Of a stretch of 50,278 nt of DNA, positions 1-12,221 are shown one piece after another. The position numbers and the translations under genes were made by a program. Position 1 is the stretch's first letter. Each line of letters starts with the position of its first letter. Origin of the DNA: Heterotrichella gracilis (taxonomy: Eukaryota > Sar > Xanthophyceae > Tribonematales > Xanthonemataceae); NCBI GenBank assembly GCA_032358255.1, contig JAULBX010026275.1, positions 1 to 50,278 on the forward strand, read 5' to 3'. Under the pieces are notes generated by a model. The model ran no database searches, had not been told where the DNA came from, and was given only the letters and a program-made list of their open reading frames with translations.

Positions 1-1052
1 TGCTGGTAGCCGCCCTCAGGTGAAACACTGTTGAAGATGAGGGAGGGGGTGTCGTTGCGGCAGGCGCTCCAGCCACCGCCCACGGAACCGGGCCACTCGA
101 TGGCTGCTGTGCCGTTCCACATCTGGTACCGCCAGCCTTGAAGAGAGGGAGAAACGTGGTTGTGAGTTGCAGATTGCTGTGGGTTTGTAGTGCATGGCAT
201 GGCAAGGTACAAGATATAGGTTGGTGGGTGGCACTGGATGGGGCCTGTCAGGAAGCGATGGCCAACTGTCCTGTCCATGAGCAGGACAGCTTGTTCACAT
301 GTGTCATCAGCAAACCTGGCTCATGCACCAAGACCTTGTCTCACAGACTTTGCTCAAGCCTCCCTTACCTGTTGACTGGTAGTTTTTGAGGTTCTTGGTG
401 TTCCAGTCCTTGCTCAGCACGCAGCCCTGCACCTTGCCAGCAGAGCCCCAGTTGACGAAGCCAAGGGTGAGCTCTGCACTCTTGACGGTTGCGCCTGCAG
501 GTATGTACTTGTCCAGCCCCTTGAAGGAGACCAGGTAGCGGAAACTGGTGCCCGGGAGGGCCTGCTCCTGGACTATGAAGGAGTCACCAGAGCCTGTGTA
601 GTAGCTGCCGCCGTTGAAGTTGTTGTAGGAGGCGATGTACTGGGTGTTGATGCCTGCAGCCAGGGAGTAAGCTGGGTCAGCACAGGGGGCGTGCCATGCA
701 TGGCCATGATATGGCAGGAAACAATGCGAGCGCTGTGCGTGCAGTTAAGGTTCATAGACAACACAATGAACGCTTCTGAAATAAGCAGTGATACGAGGGC
801 TGCATAGCTCCCTCACCACCCACCCACCCACCACCCACCACCACCCACCCACCACCACCACCACTCACCTATGTCTGCTGAGCCGTTATAGGTAGATTGC
901 TGGTTACTGTTGCTAGTGAGTGCCAGGCCCTGCTGGAAGATGATGGTCTTGTCTGCTACGCCATGCACGGTGCCGACGAGGCATAGCAATGCCAGGCCAA
1001 ACCCGATGCTAGCCATGCCTAGTCGACCTGCTGCGACGCGAGTGTGCGCCAT
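1..1052 (-). CDS. Secreted DNRLRE-like protein, 5' part only (runs off the window start)
   Basis: Three exons read on the minus strand: 1052-869, 653-369 and 136 to the window edge. All junctions are GT-AG and the phase is kept (G + GC at both joins). The ATG at 1052 starts a protein with a signal peptide whose hydrophobic core, MASIGFGLALLCLVGTVHG, ends before ADKTIIF. An in-frame ATG at 1082 is an alternative start. The mature part has the pattern of DNRLRE/CBM96-like jelly-roll domains: a hydrophobic strand (FRYLVSFKGLDKYIPAG), then SAELTLGFVNWG, then a Cys-containing segment ending GWRYQMWNGT. In that family these domains are extracellular and thought to bind carbohydrate; the role here is inferred only. 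The C-terminus lies outside the window. Intron 1 carries an ACC/CACC-rich tract at about 815-866. Family assignment is by motif pattern; the gene itself is well supported by splicing. Confidence 0.72.
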
Positions 1053-2460
1053 GGCGGTCGCCGCTGCTCCCCGTGGCTCCAAGCGTGCCCTTGATCAATG
1101 TAGGGAGTTGTTGCCCTCTATGTTTGCCGAGAAGCTCTGAACTACCATTGCACCATACAGGCAGAACTTCAGTCCCGCATGTAGTACAGGGTGTACAAAG
1201 ACGCGGCCAAATCCACGTCAACCATGCGAAAGACTGGAGCCCCGCAAAGACCCACCAAATATGGAACATGGATAACAGTTATCAGCCTCAAGGCTGTCGC
1301 CCATACTAATTGCGGAAAGCGGGCTGCACTTGCGATTAGGAGGGTGCTACCTCCGTATTAAAAGGTCCCATGGGCGCCCTGTATCTTGCCCACAAATTGG
1401 GTACTACTGGTGCAATAGCTATGCATGCGCTTGCAACTTGTTGCCTGGGCCGTTTACAGAACTTGGGTCAACACGACACGATCCAGGGACCACGATTGCT
1501 GTGTGTGCAGTGGAGTGTGAGTGATGAACGTCTACTGCGGCTCGATACGTTCTCTAAGCCCTACTATCAGCATGAAGTTGACAAAGCGATATATGGCTGT
1601 GTTCTGAGCAAAAGCCAGGTGCTATACAACACTGCAAACACTATAGAGAGTGCCCTCGCATACCATAGCTTTGGGCATGCCAGGCCAAGTTTGAGTTGGC
1701 TCCGCTTTGAGTTGGCTCCGCGAGGGGTCTGCACTGCGACACAGGTAGGCACTTGTCTGTCGTAGATCACTGTGCTTTCACAAACATATGTTGCTCAACC
1801 CGTTGACGAGCTGCTCTATGTAAACCAGACTAAGCGTGCAACTTCGTATGCATCCCTCTCTCAGAATGACGACATGTCGCGACTTTTGTTTTACTTTAGA
1901 AGTTTTCTTTATTCACTTTTTACGACACCCTGCATCACATGGACCATGTGCAATCACACATCCGTGCCCGCCCTCGGATGTTGCAGCTACCGAGGACCGA
2001 TAATTACGTCACTCTACACCCCAGCTTCGCACAGGGCAAGGGAGTGCCAGTTGGCAACAATGTCGCTTGGCCTGCACACAGAGGCCAAGGCCCTTGGCAA
2101 GGGCCTGCGTAGGACTGGGAGGCAGTCTACTGCCCACGACGCAAATGCCTGCAGTGGATGCTACCACCGCAGCGGCTGCACTTTGCAACTCGCTGACAAC
2201 CCTGTGAAATCTTCAGCTAGTGGACAACGTATGACACAAGTTACAGGACATGTGCATGCCTAGGTGTAGGCACACTTGGGCATACAGAACACCAGCATCA
2301 CCAGAACACCTCTACGCTGACGCACAGTCTCCCCGCGTTCACACTGACGCACAGTCTACCCGCGTCGCCGGCAGGCCTGATAACAGGATATGTGCCGTCG
2401 GCGAACCCCTCCTCACCACACCCCTCCCCTTCCTCCCTCCCCCATTCCCCCCCTTCCCCA
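1053..2460. other. Intergenic region, no gene seen
   Basis: This region lies upstream of the secreted protein gene and downstream of the stop codon at 2461. The open frames on both strands (for example plus 1772-2263) show no recognisable domain, no codon bias and no splice continuation. Two small tandem duplications are visible: a TTTGAGTTGGCTCCG pair near 1690-1720 and a CTGACGCACAGTCT pair near 2318-2372. It probably holds the promoter of the minus-strand gene at 1052 and the 3' UTR of the gene ending at 2461. Confidence 0.5.
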
Positions 2461-5400
2461 TCAACACAAGGGCGCCAGCACCTGCTGCAGCACATGGCGC
2501 ACCAGCCCCACATGCCGCGCAGCCGCCACCACCGCACCCGCAGTGCCATCCACCGCCGGCAAGCCACACACATCCCCCTCCTGGGCGCCCGCAAGCACCT
2601 CCTGCTGCTGATCTGCAGGGAGGTGCAGCAGCTGAGCCAGCATGTCCCCATCCAGGGCAGTGACAACTGGAAGGAGCTGGTTGGCTGGCGCCCTGGGCAG
2701 CGCGCGGTAGGCGGCGTGCGGGTAGCCTGCAAGAGACACGTCCCTTTAGGGTTTAAAGTTTGGGGTTTAGGCTTTAGGGTGTGCGCACCAGATCCCCACA
2801 GCTAACAGCGTGCAGGTGCACTGAACATGCTACAACCTTGAACCCTATATAAGTGCAAATTGCACATTGTTGTCAGAGTGAGGCGCATCGCTGTCAATAT
2901 GACCTTGAACATGCGAGGCCGCTGACAGGCCACAGCCCTTCCCCAGACCAACGCACACATCAGACACCCTGGCCCGTGTTCGTGGGCGGCGCACCTGACA
3001 GCGGGCACGTGAGTGGGTGCCTGGCCATGGCCCGCTCCACCACCCGCAGCAGGTTGAACTCCCGCTCCCCCACTTGGGAAAACGCCACCACCCTGCCTGG
3101 CAAAGTGCAGGTCACCAGGCCCCCGTCCTGGCAGGGCTGCGCATGTGGGGAACCCACGGGGCGCTGCTCCGCCAGGCGTAGCCCCGTTTCGTGCAGGTTG
3201 AAGCAGGCCGCGGTGAGCATGTTTTCCTCCGGGGACATGGTCTCGGGCTCTGGTGCCACCTTGTAGAAGCAGCCTGTGCAGCGGGGAGGGAGTTTGTTGG
3301 TATGATTAGGTGGCATGCAATGGAATGCAAGCGGGGAACGTAATGTGAATTAGCTGCTTACATGCATTGCAACATTACAGCCGCATTAGCATTTAATGTA
3401 GCATGATTTTTTTGGTGACATAATAGCACTAAAATATAAATCAATATAATATATATTAACAAAATGCTTGTACCGTGATGTTGGTAATATTTAACCAGCT
3501 CCAAGGCCAGCGCGCGAGGATATGCAAAGTCCCCAGGTATCCATGGCGTCCAGCCTCACCCCCGTCGCCACCCCACCATTGCACTCATTCGCACACACAC
3601 ATGCACCATAACCCATGACGCAGATTTAGCCCGCAACCCACTCCCAGCACACACCCCGCCCCCCTTGCGCACCCTGCATGTCGATCGCACACGCGGTGTC
3701 GTCGCCCGCCACGCAGTCTGTCACCAAGCGCGCATGCAAAGGGGCCCATTGGGATGGCTCACGCTAATTCCTCACCGCCATCCCCATCAACAGGAGGACC
3801 CCACTTCACCACATGATGGCCTACTATGCAGCATAATATGCACGATTCATGCCACATGATAGTACATTACACCCCCCCCTCCCGGCACCACCTCCCTTGC
3901 GCACCTTGCATGTCGATCGCGCACGCAGTGCCATCCCCCGCCACGCAGTCCGCCACCGCGCGCGCGTGCCGATCCGCGGCCACCACGTAAAAGTAGTCCC
4001 CGCGCGCCCACCCGTACAGCACCACCGACCCCTCATTGCCCACCGCCACCACGTCGGCGGTGGCGTGCAGGCGGCGCACAGGCTGGCGGTGGTTGTGCGT
4101 GGCCTTGCGCACCAGGCGCCCCTCCTGGAGCTCCATACCCACCAGGTGGTGCCCAGCCCCAGCCAGCAGGACCCCCGACCTACAGGCGGAGGGTACATCT
4201 TGTTAGAGATTTGGTTGCACATTGTAGAAGGTGTTTTCATACTTGCATCCCGCAATGGCGGGTTTTGATGAGTGGGGACCGATTGGGCCTTTACTATCCG
4301 TTGCTAATTTTGCCATCCGGCCGATCCAACTGCAGGGATACCCAAAGCATTTTGGGTATCACATTTTTTGGCAAGACAAAGGGTACCCATGTGGTCATCA
4401 TTCCCAAACAAATGCCTCGCTCATGCAGCTAATGAGCATTGCAAATCACATGCATTCACTGACCTGAAGCTGCACACGCTGTACACAGGATGACCAAACT
4501 TGATTTGCGCCACGAGGGACAGCCGCCCTCCCCTCGTACTCGACCCTGCCTCCTCCCCTGCTGCGGGCGGGGGCTTTACCCCCACCGCCAGCACTAGCAC
4601 GCGCCCCTGTCGAATCACCTCCTCGCTTCCTGCCTGGTTGACGGTCCTCCCCGTGGCGACCACCACATAATCCCCCTCGGGCTGCGCCCCCGCGTTTTTT
4701 GCCCCCTCGCTCCCCTTGGTGCCCACCTGAGGGGAAAAGCAGGTGTCGGAACAAGGATTACAGAGTTAAAAGTTACAGAGCCCGGGGAAACCCCAGGCAA
4801 GGGCTGCAGGTAAGCAGAACAAGAGGACACGTGAGTTGAAACAAGCAGATTCAGCGGTGCTAAAGCAGCACAAGCGCAAAACCTAGACCATAAACCTTAA
4901 CAACTGGAGGCAGGCTGCACGCCGTGGTCACGCACAAACAGTGGACAAAGAGCTTTACACCCTAAACCCTGAACCCTAAACCCCAGAGCAGAACCCACCT
5001 CAGCCGTCACGTTGTTGTATGAGCGGTAGCCCAGCAGGCGGTGGAGTCGCATGAGCAGTCGCTGGCTCTCCTTGGCAGCCTCGTTGGCATTGCCCCCCTG
5101 CAGGTTGCGTATGCGCTCAACCACGTGGATGGTGGGGGAGCTGCTGGGCCCTTCACCATTTGCCTCCTCCCCTTCAGCGCCTGCAGCGCCAAAATGACTA
5201 AATAAATCGGCTGAAATGAAATAAAGCAACTATAAAACTCAAATTCAAAGTAGAAATATTTTCTATTTGAAATCACAATCATAAGTAAAAACTGGTTTGC
5301 TTATTACAGTGGATAATTTTATAAGCTTAAATGAATACTCAGCTTTCCTTGATCCAGCGCGATTTATAGGTAGAGCAGTCAACCAAGAGCAAGGCAGTGC

Positions 5401-8400
5401 CCTCCTCCCCACTCCCCCCCCCACCTGCAGCGCCGCTCAGCCCCCCCACGCCCCGCGCAGCAGCAGGCGCCGGCGCCCACAGGCACATGTCCATCACCAC
5501 CTCCCCCTCATCCAGCTGAAAGGCGGACAGGGTGGCCCCGGTGCGCGGGTCCATGCAGCACAGCTGGGGGAGAAACCCTCGCGAGGGTGTGGAGGGTGCG
5601 CAGGCCACCACCAGCGTGGCGCTCTGGGGATGCACGCGCAGCTTCCCGGGGATGCGCCCTGGGATTGGGAGGGTGCGGGTGCGGTGCGAGGGCTCTGGCG
5701 CGAGGTCCAGGATCTGGAGGGCGCCTGTGTACAAGGGGAGGAAGTTTCAGGTAAGCCAAGGGGCACACGGACTGGGCCGGCTCAGCACGACCTCAGATGG
5801 CCCAAGGCCAGCAGATGGTGGAAGCAGTGCCAGGATAGGCTCTTGGATAGACCTGCTTGGCGCCGCGTGAGGCTGTCTGTTCTTCTGCCATGTTGCCGAC
5901 ACGATTGTACTCAACAACAAACACAAGGCCATGGCAGGAGTTGATCGGATTTGGCTTCTTGTTATTGCCTTTGTCATGCAAGCATGATGCAGATTCTCAA
6001 TGAAATTGCAACATCGACAATTGACCCACCTGTGTCTGAGCAGCACACCAGGCAGCTGAAGAGCGCCCCAGCGGAGCCCTGCTCAGCCAGGACCTCAGAT
6101 TGTGCAACATGGACACATGGTATATGGTAGACAGTGTCAGGTATACCTCTTCAACGTCTTACCTGCCTGCTCACCTTGGCAATGTTGCTGGAAGTCATAT
6201 CCCAATGAATTTGCACCACCTTATGCCATGTGTCTCACTCACCGGGCGGTGCCAATTACAACCACTACCAAGGCCTTCTGGCTCTGCCATGTTGTAGCAG
6301 AGTAACCCAACAAACTGAACCCACCTGTGTCTGAGCAGCACACCAGGCAGCTGAACAGCGCCCCAGCGGAGCCCTGCTCAGCCAGTACCAGCGGCGCGCA
6401 GTGCTGGATGTGCGCCACGCTCACCGGGTGGTGCATCAGCCCGGCTGTGGCGGGCGAGAGCCTGATGCTGTTGACTCGGTCGGTGAGGGCCAGGTAGTGG
6501 TCGGACCAGGAGGGGGGGAGTGGGGTGAGGGTGAGAGGGGAGGAGCCAAGGGAGGCCCAGGAGTGGAGCTTGTAGGCGGGGGCCTGCGGGGGGTAGGCTT
6601 TGATGTGGGCGGTGGCTCGTAGGACAGGAGATCAGCATTTTGTGTCCAGCAATTGAAAAGAACCAATGGCAACAGCAACATTTATGGCCAGGCATGTGCA
6701 ACGGGTACCTAATGTTTTTGTATTCTGTTTGCTGGGCACATTGCTGACACTACCCCAGTGGCAAAAAAAGAAAGAAAGAAAACGGCAAACACAACAGCAT
6801 TGCAGCATGTCGCATACCAGCACCAATCCGCCGTCCATCTCTGTGAATCATAAATGTAATAACTTCTTATTATGATTATAATTGTACTTTGCGTACCGGT
6901 AGCGCGCCGCCCTCCAGCCCAGTGAAGTCCCACAGCAGGTGCAGCAGCTCGCCATCCCTGCTCCCCACCAGGCAATGCACCCTGCTCCCCTCCCCCCCCT
7001 GCACCTGCACCTGCAAGCTATGCGGGATGCACGTGCCACCCCCATGCGCGGCGACCCCAGGTGGGACCACACCGGGCTCACTCCCATTTTCACTTCCATT
7101 TTCACCCCCTCGCGGGACCCAGGTGTCCAGAATGGGTGCCCGCAGGCTGAGGAGTGACAGGCTGGCCAGGCGCTGCCACGTGGCACTGCCTGGCTGGCCA
7201 GCTGGGTCTGGTAGCAGCCAGAGTTGCAGGTTGGACTGGTAGCAGCCGGTGAAGCAGAGGGTGGCATTGCGGTGGGGCAGTGGGAATTGCTTCAAACAAG
7301 ACACCTGCAGGGGTGCATGAGCGTAAATTAGGACACAAGCTCATTTGAGCTTTGCATATTTATCTTCCATTTCACCTAATGAGAGGGGGTGCATGCGCAC
7401 AGTATTCTGTGTTTGGCATCATCAGGCAGCATGAGGCCTCATTAGGGGCCATAGAAATGACTGCTCATGCACACACATCAGCACCTGACCACACACATTA
7501 GCACCTGACCACGAGTTTTCAATTTCCGTTGACGCGAACAGCATTTGTTGCCTAAGACTTGACCAGTTAGGCTCACAGGATCTAGGGGCTCATACAGTAC
7601 AAGAAGATGACTCATCCCTGACGACCATTCTGAAATAGCGCAGCGTAATGCTCATGTCCTTCTGCCCCATGCTTAATGGTGCAGCTTCATAGTGTATACC
7701 TGGGCATCCACTCCAGTGCTGGCCAGCAGCTGCAACCACCCCCGCACCCGCTGCCGCTTCAGCCCCCGTCCAGCCTCCTGATCGGTGCGAGACGATTGGG
7801 AAACGACTTGCAAGGCCACCAGTGTCCGGGAGGGCATGCAGCACACCACAATGAGCTGACCACACACATCTGCGCAGCTGATGCTGGCCCCATCAGCAGG
7901 GTACCAAACATCTTCTGGGCCACGGGGAAGCTGCAGCAGCAGCAGCAGCAGGGTGGGTGGAGGTCAGCGAACGATGTGGTCGCCAGGCCAGCCTTAGTGA
8001 GGGTAATGATTGCCATGAAGTCATGGTATTTAAATTGAAACTATCAAAGTATTATCAGATGACTTGGATTTTATCACATGGTGATCAAATGATAGATGAT
8101 ACCATTCATGGCAAACATGGACAGATTCGTGCTTTGATCTGGGACGGACATTGAGTAAGCTGACTGAGACTAATTGGATTCTAGTGCACACCTGGCTGGT
8201 TTCCATTGGCTCGTCATCTATTGAGGAGGTGGCAACAGCGTCAGCCATCTCCTCATCTGCGTCTTCAAAATCCGAGTCCCCCATCAGGTTCAATCGGCTG
8301 CTTTTGGATGATACCTCATCATCCCCAGGCTGGCCAGCCTCCAGGTGGCAAATGTGCACACAGTGGGGAGTCACCTGGAGTGACCAAAACACACTTATTC

Positions 8401-11400
8401 GCTTGGCCTAACCTTGACTCGGTAACAGCAGACAACCTCAAAAGAACCAATGTACTCGACATCAGCATGTGCTCCAGGTGGCAGATGTGCACACAGTGTG
8501 GAGCCACCTGCACTGTTCCAACACCACGCTCATTGAATTGCCTCATTCCTGACTCAGTGACAAGGAACAATTCAGAAACAACCAATGTAGTCGACATCAT
8601 CAAGAGGCAAGTCAAGCAGGGTTTAGGATCCTGAAGGGTTGAAGGTTTAGGGTTTTAAAGTTTGGGTACCTGTGCCAGGAGATAGTCCTGGACAGTCCCC
8701 ACTGCCAAGGTGGCATCATGAGCTTGGATCCCTATAGATTCTGTGGCATCCACCAGTGTAGTTCCTGCAAGATATTTTCATGTCACCCATCTTACCCGAG
8801 TACCAAGCATTTGCAAGTTCTGAGCATCTGCCTAACATTACCTATCCTCTAGCAGCCCCGCCTGCAAGCAGTGGCACTAGAAACGATGCACAATCTTACA
8901 TCTATGTGCGGTGTGCGGTGCCCAATGCACTCGCACCACTGAATTGGCAATCTGCAATAATGACAGGGCACGCACTTCAGGTGTATGCGCCAAAGCAGCC
9001 TGTGCACTCGATGCACACAATTACCTGTTGACAGTGCTCTGGTACTATGCGAATATGAAAGGATGAGAAAAGAATGGAATGAATCCTGCAATGTTGCGGC
9101 AATGCTCCAGATTCCCGTGATTCCCCTTGGAAAATCTTCCTGCTCAAAAATGCAAGGTGCCATGCGCCCAGGATACAGTACTTGCACACTTCCATCAGCT
9201 CCATGCCCACAGGCAGCATAGATCTACATCCATAAGAGCACGTTTAGTTAGGGGAAAAAAAGTTTTGTAACAAAGCACAATAAGTTTTGGAGAACAGCAC
9301 ATCCAGGTCCTGAACAGCTGCAATTTCACTGTACACGAATTTATGTTCTTCATCAAAAAGGGCTGGTCACCTGGTTTTGGCCAAGTCCCTCCAAATCAGC
9401 ACTGTCAAAGTCCCACAGCAGAGCCGAACTGGGCAATGTCTGGTGCACCTCATACGCTGATGGAAATACGTAGTGCTGTCCGCCAATGGAGGAAGGTGCC
9501 AAAACCTCTGCATTGCCCATCTCAGTGCAGTAGAGCAGCTGCTGGCCAGGCAATGGTTGCATGAAAACTGCTCCTCCCACCTGCACACAGCCATTCATGT
9601 TTTCATGAGTTTGTACGGCAATGGCAACATTCAACCAGCGGCAGCGGCACATACTAGGCAACCAACGTATGTGATCAAATCCGCCAAGCTTACCGTATGA
9701 TACACGTTGTGCTTCATCTGCACCGACCATTGCTTCACCCGACATCTCATCCAAATAGTGCTGTTGACAGCCTGAACACCAACCCATGATCCATTTTGCG
9801 GTCCTGGTGTGGCGCCTGGCAGAGTCATAGTGACATGGTGCACGTTGCCAAAATCGGTGCTCAAGACCAAGCAGCCATGCTGTGTGATTTGCCCAGAATC
9901 CGTATTCTCTGGCTCAAAGGAGCTGCTCAGCCATGCAAAAGAGGCCATGCTCTCCTCGCTGCCAGCTTGTAAGATTGGAGAGCTCTCAGCTGCACAAAAA
10001 GTTTAGTTAAAATGAGAGGACAGCCGCCACTTTGCGTAGTGCCAGGCAAAAACATGATGCTAGCAGACATGTGACAAAAATAAAAATCTCCACAGCTGGT
10101 CACTTACCAGATTCTGCAGGGGAAACATTTGTGTCTACAGCTGACATGATGTCATCACCCATGCTGCCTGAATGTTGACCAGGATGCCTTACGGTACCAG
10201 TTGCGACAACCAGAGGGCCTTCAATTTCAGCATTCTCAGCAGTTTTGAGGCCTGCACAAGAAGCTCATCTTCAAAAACGTTACAAATAGAGGGAACGCAG
10301 TGGAATCAACCAATGGAAAGAACATATTTACAGTAACATAAGAAACTCACCCACGCGCTTGCAGTTGGACTGGACTGAATAATCCAAGGTACACCAATCC
10401 AGGAGGAGGAATGAGTTGTCGAAAATGACCGCCAACCCTACACAATGAGCAGCATCTCAGCACGGATGCATGCGTGGCAGAAAATGAACGCCCTTGGGAA
10501 TTGTCACCCATCGTGCTGTGCCATCTTGCATGCAGACTTTGGGTGTTGAGGAACATATGCGGCCTATACAGCAGCAGCTTGTGCACAGAAGTACTATGAA
10601 GATAATTACTCAACACTACTGCAGTGCTGCTTGTACACTGGTTTCCCCACCAGACCCGCAGCCTGGTACTGCTGACACATGCTGTGGCGTGCCGCTGAGG
10701 CTCGCTGACCCATCCCCAACGCTCTCCAGTGGCAAGATGTAGCTGCACTGTGCTGCTGAGGTGGGGCTGCACGTGTACATGCGAATCTCGCTGCAGGTGC
10801 TGCCCTGGCGGTGCACCAGCACTGCGAGCTTCAGCATGGCCTCCCCTCCCCACCCCACTCCTGGAATATGCAAGGTGTCAAGTTCAATGGCAAACTGGTG
10901 CTGCTCATGCAACGCTGGTATGCAGCTGTCCGTGTTGAAAGAAATGCCCTTTATGTTCACCGGTAATACTTCTAAAGCTGTCCATGCAATGTATGTGTGG
11001 GTGACTTTCTCTAGGCATGCATGTTAAGGTACCTGTGCATGCTACCATCCCATTTGCTGGCCCTCAATTTGCACCCCAACTGTATGTCGATGCGATCATG
11101 CGTTTTTGATACCCTGACATTATTGAGCATACAGATGATCAGAAGAGTCTTGCGATAGTTCATGAGCACTGACCTTCACTTAGCCAGCACATGCTCCACA
11201 CAGTCTCCTGCCAGCCCTCTGCCTGGCCTCTCGGGGTACTTTCTGTCCCCGCGGTGGTCTCAAATGCGTCTGGCTCGGCCCCAAAATGGCGCTGTTCGTG
11301 GTCGGGCTGCCTCCACAGAATGGCCAGCTTGCTGTGGTAGGCCGCCACTGCCACCGCCCTGCCCGATGGGTCAACTGCCAGCTGGCGGCCCAGCTCATGG

Positions 11401-12221
11401 CGCGTGAACCCTGCAGGGTTTAGGGTTTAGGGTTTACCCAGCCAGACAACGTGGGTGGGCCAAGTGTGTGGTATGTGGTAGCTTTGCGAGGACATCAAAG
11501 ACATTATGTTCCGCACTTGAGGGTGAAACGGAATGCAGTGCAATGGAGTTGCAAGAGGGCTGGTGAATGAGGGACTGATGGGTTCAAGGCACTGGTTGCC
11601 TTGATGGCATCGGATAACAGTAGTGTCGAGCATACCTGGTGGCCATAGGCTCACCACCTGGGCGACTTGGAACCTTGCAGTGTCGTGGTTGTACAGCAAT
11701 AGCGACAGGCTGTTGGAGTTGCATAGCAGCAACAACTGATCTAGGTGGGACCCCTGCAATGGAAAGGCAATTGTAACTGCACTATGAGCCTTCCGAGCCC
11801 TGACTAGAGTTTCTCTCTTGCAAATCGACAGCTAACCGTGGTAAGTACAGACGCATGTCAAGTAGAGCAGTGAGCAAGCAGTACAGCCGTTCTCGAGTGG
11901 CATATGCATGCGTGTTGGGCAATATGCATGCATGCGCAGGTGAAGACGCAATGGAACAGAGCTACGGTGCTGAAGTTGAATAACTACCAAACATGAGGCG
12001 TCCAAGGGCCAACATACCGGACAGCAGCACACATCCTTGATACGACCAAACGTGTTTTGGTCCAGAACTTGACGCACGCCGTGTGCACTGGGTTCCAGCA
12101 GCTCGATGCACGTTTCCCTCCCAAGGACAACATCATAAGCTCCCGGCAGACGAAACTGACCGACCACTGCCTTCACTATCGCCGTTGGCTGATGGATGCT
12201 TTTCGACAGATAGAGTGCCAT
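2461..12221 (-). CDS. CPSF-A/DDB1-like beta-propeller protein (Arabidopsis At3g11960 type)
   Basis: Twenty exons, all phase-consistent: 12221-12018, 11753-11636, 11410-11174, 10971-10651, 10437-10351, 10251-10108, 9989-9694, 9580-9371, 9223-9025, 8764-8670, 8374-8192, 7930-7700, 7304-6897, 6583-6325, 5724-5425, 5180-4999, 4726-4464, 4179-3905, 3273-2995, 2726-2461. They total 4557 nt, or 1518 aa. The N-terminus has YDVVLGRETCIELLE and FGRIKDV. These are followed by LLLLCNSNSLSLLLY and GRQLAVDPSGRAVAVAAYH, the usual opening of the MMS1_N/DDB1/CPSF160 family. The middle has GITGIWSIAATLQDSFHSF. The C-terminus has DGDMLAQLL and HPLTCPL, as I recall for the At3g11960 clade rather than DDB1, CPSF160 or SF3B3. 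Such proteins form triple propellers that scaffold nuclear complexes; the partner here is unknown. A 61-aa acidic insert lies in the exon at 8374. Exon 13 contains a GENGSENGSE repeat. Three introns contain echoes of the adjacent exon. Confidence 0.9.
3658..3737 (-). repeat. Echo of exon 18 (3' end plus donor) in the CPSF-A-like gene
   Basis: About 80 bp resembling 3892-3969, the 3' end of the exon 4179-3905 together with its GTGCGC donor. The copy keeps the coding sense of DCVAGDDTACAIDMQ and the donor, about 230 bp further into the following intron. It has no acceptor-linked full exon, so it is read as a partial duplication rather than a used exon. Confidence 0.75.
6023..6386 (-). repeat. 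Echo of exon 14 3' end plus donor (6023-6091 copy of 6319-6386)
   Basis: About 68 bp at 6023-6091 match 6319-6386 almost base for base, including the donor side of the exon ending at 6325. A second weaker match, 6230-6257 against 6411-6438 (both around CTCACCGGG), suggests that the original duplication was about 300 bp and most of it has since decayed. Only the copy at 6325 continues an open frame upstream. Confidence 0.8.
8339..8605 (-). repeat. Tandem duplication of about 131 bp covering the acceptor and 5' end of exon 11
   Basis: The segment 8471-8605 repeats 8339-8470. Both contain the exon start that reads CVHICHLE, its acceptor and the intron part around ACCAATGTA-TCGACATCA. Only the inner copy (exon 8374-8192) leads into the long acidic exon; the outer copy runs into sequence without a plausible donor. 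Confidence 0.8.
11417..11436. repeat. Interstitial telomere-type repeat (TTTAGGG)n, clearest copy of many
   Basis: About three units of GGGTTTA lie directly beside the acceptor of exon 3 of the CPSF-A-like gene. Similar one- to four-unit runs in either orientation occur near 2745-2780, 4957-4985, 8640-8660, 13250-13265, 13425-13462, 16684-16707, 17310-17325, 17398-17466, 18012-18030, 18163-18178, 44580-44592, 45236-45250, 46318-46356, 49183-49205 and 49265-49293. Nearly all are intronic. Confidence 0.85.

Noticed and set aside
1772..2263. 163-aa plus-strand open frame
   Set aside because: No ATG-supported start, no domain, low-complexity composition and no flanking splice sites in phase.
5297..5944. 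Plus-strand 215-aa open frame
   Set aside because: It overlaps a phase-consistent minus-strand exon (5724-5425) of the CPSF-A-like gene, its start is not supported, and no domain is visible.
2461..12221. Identification of the large propeller gene as DDB1 or CPSF160 itself
   Set aside because: The C-terminal landmarks (DGDMLAQLL, HPLTCPL) and the N-terminal LGRETCIELLE fit the At3g11960-type branch better; this is from memory and needs a tree.
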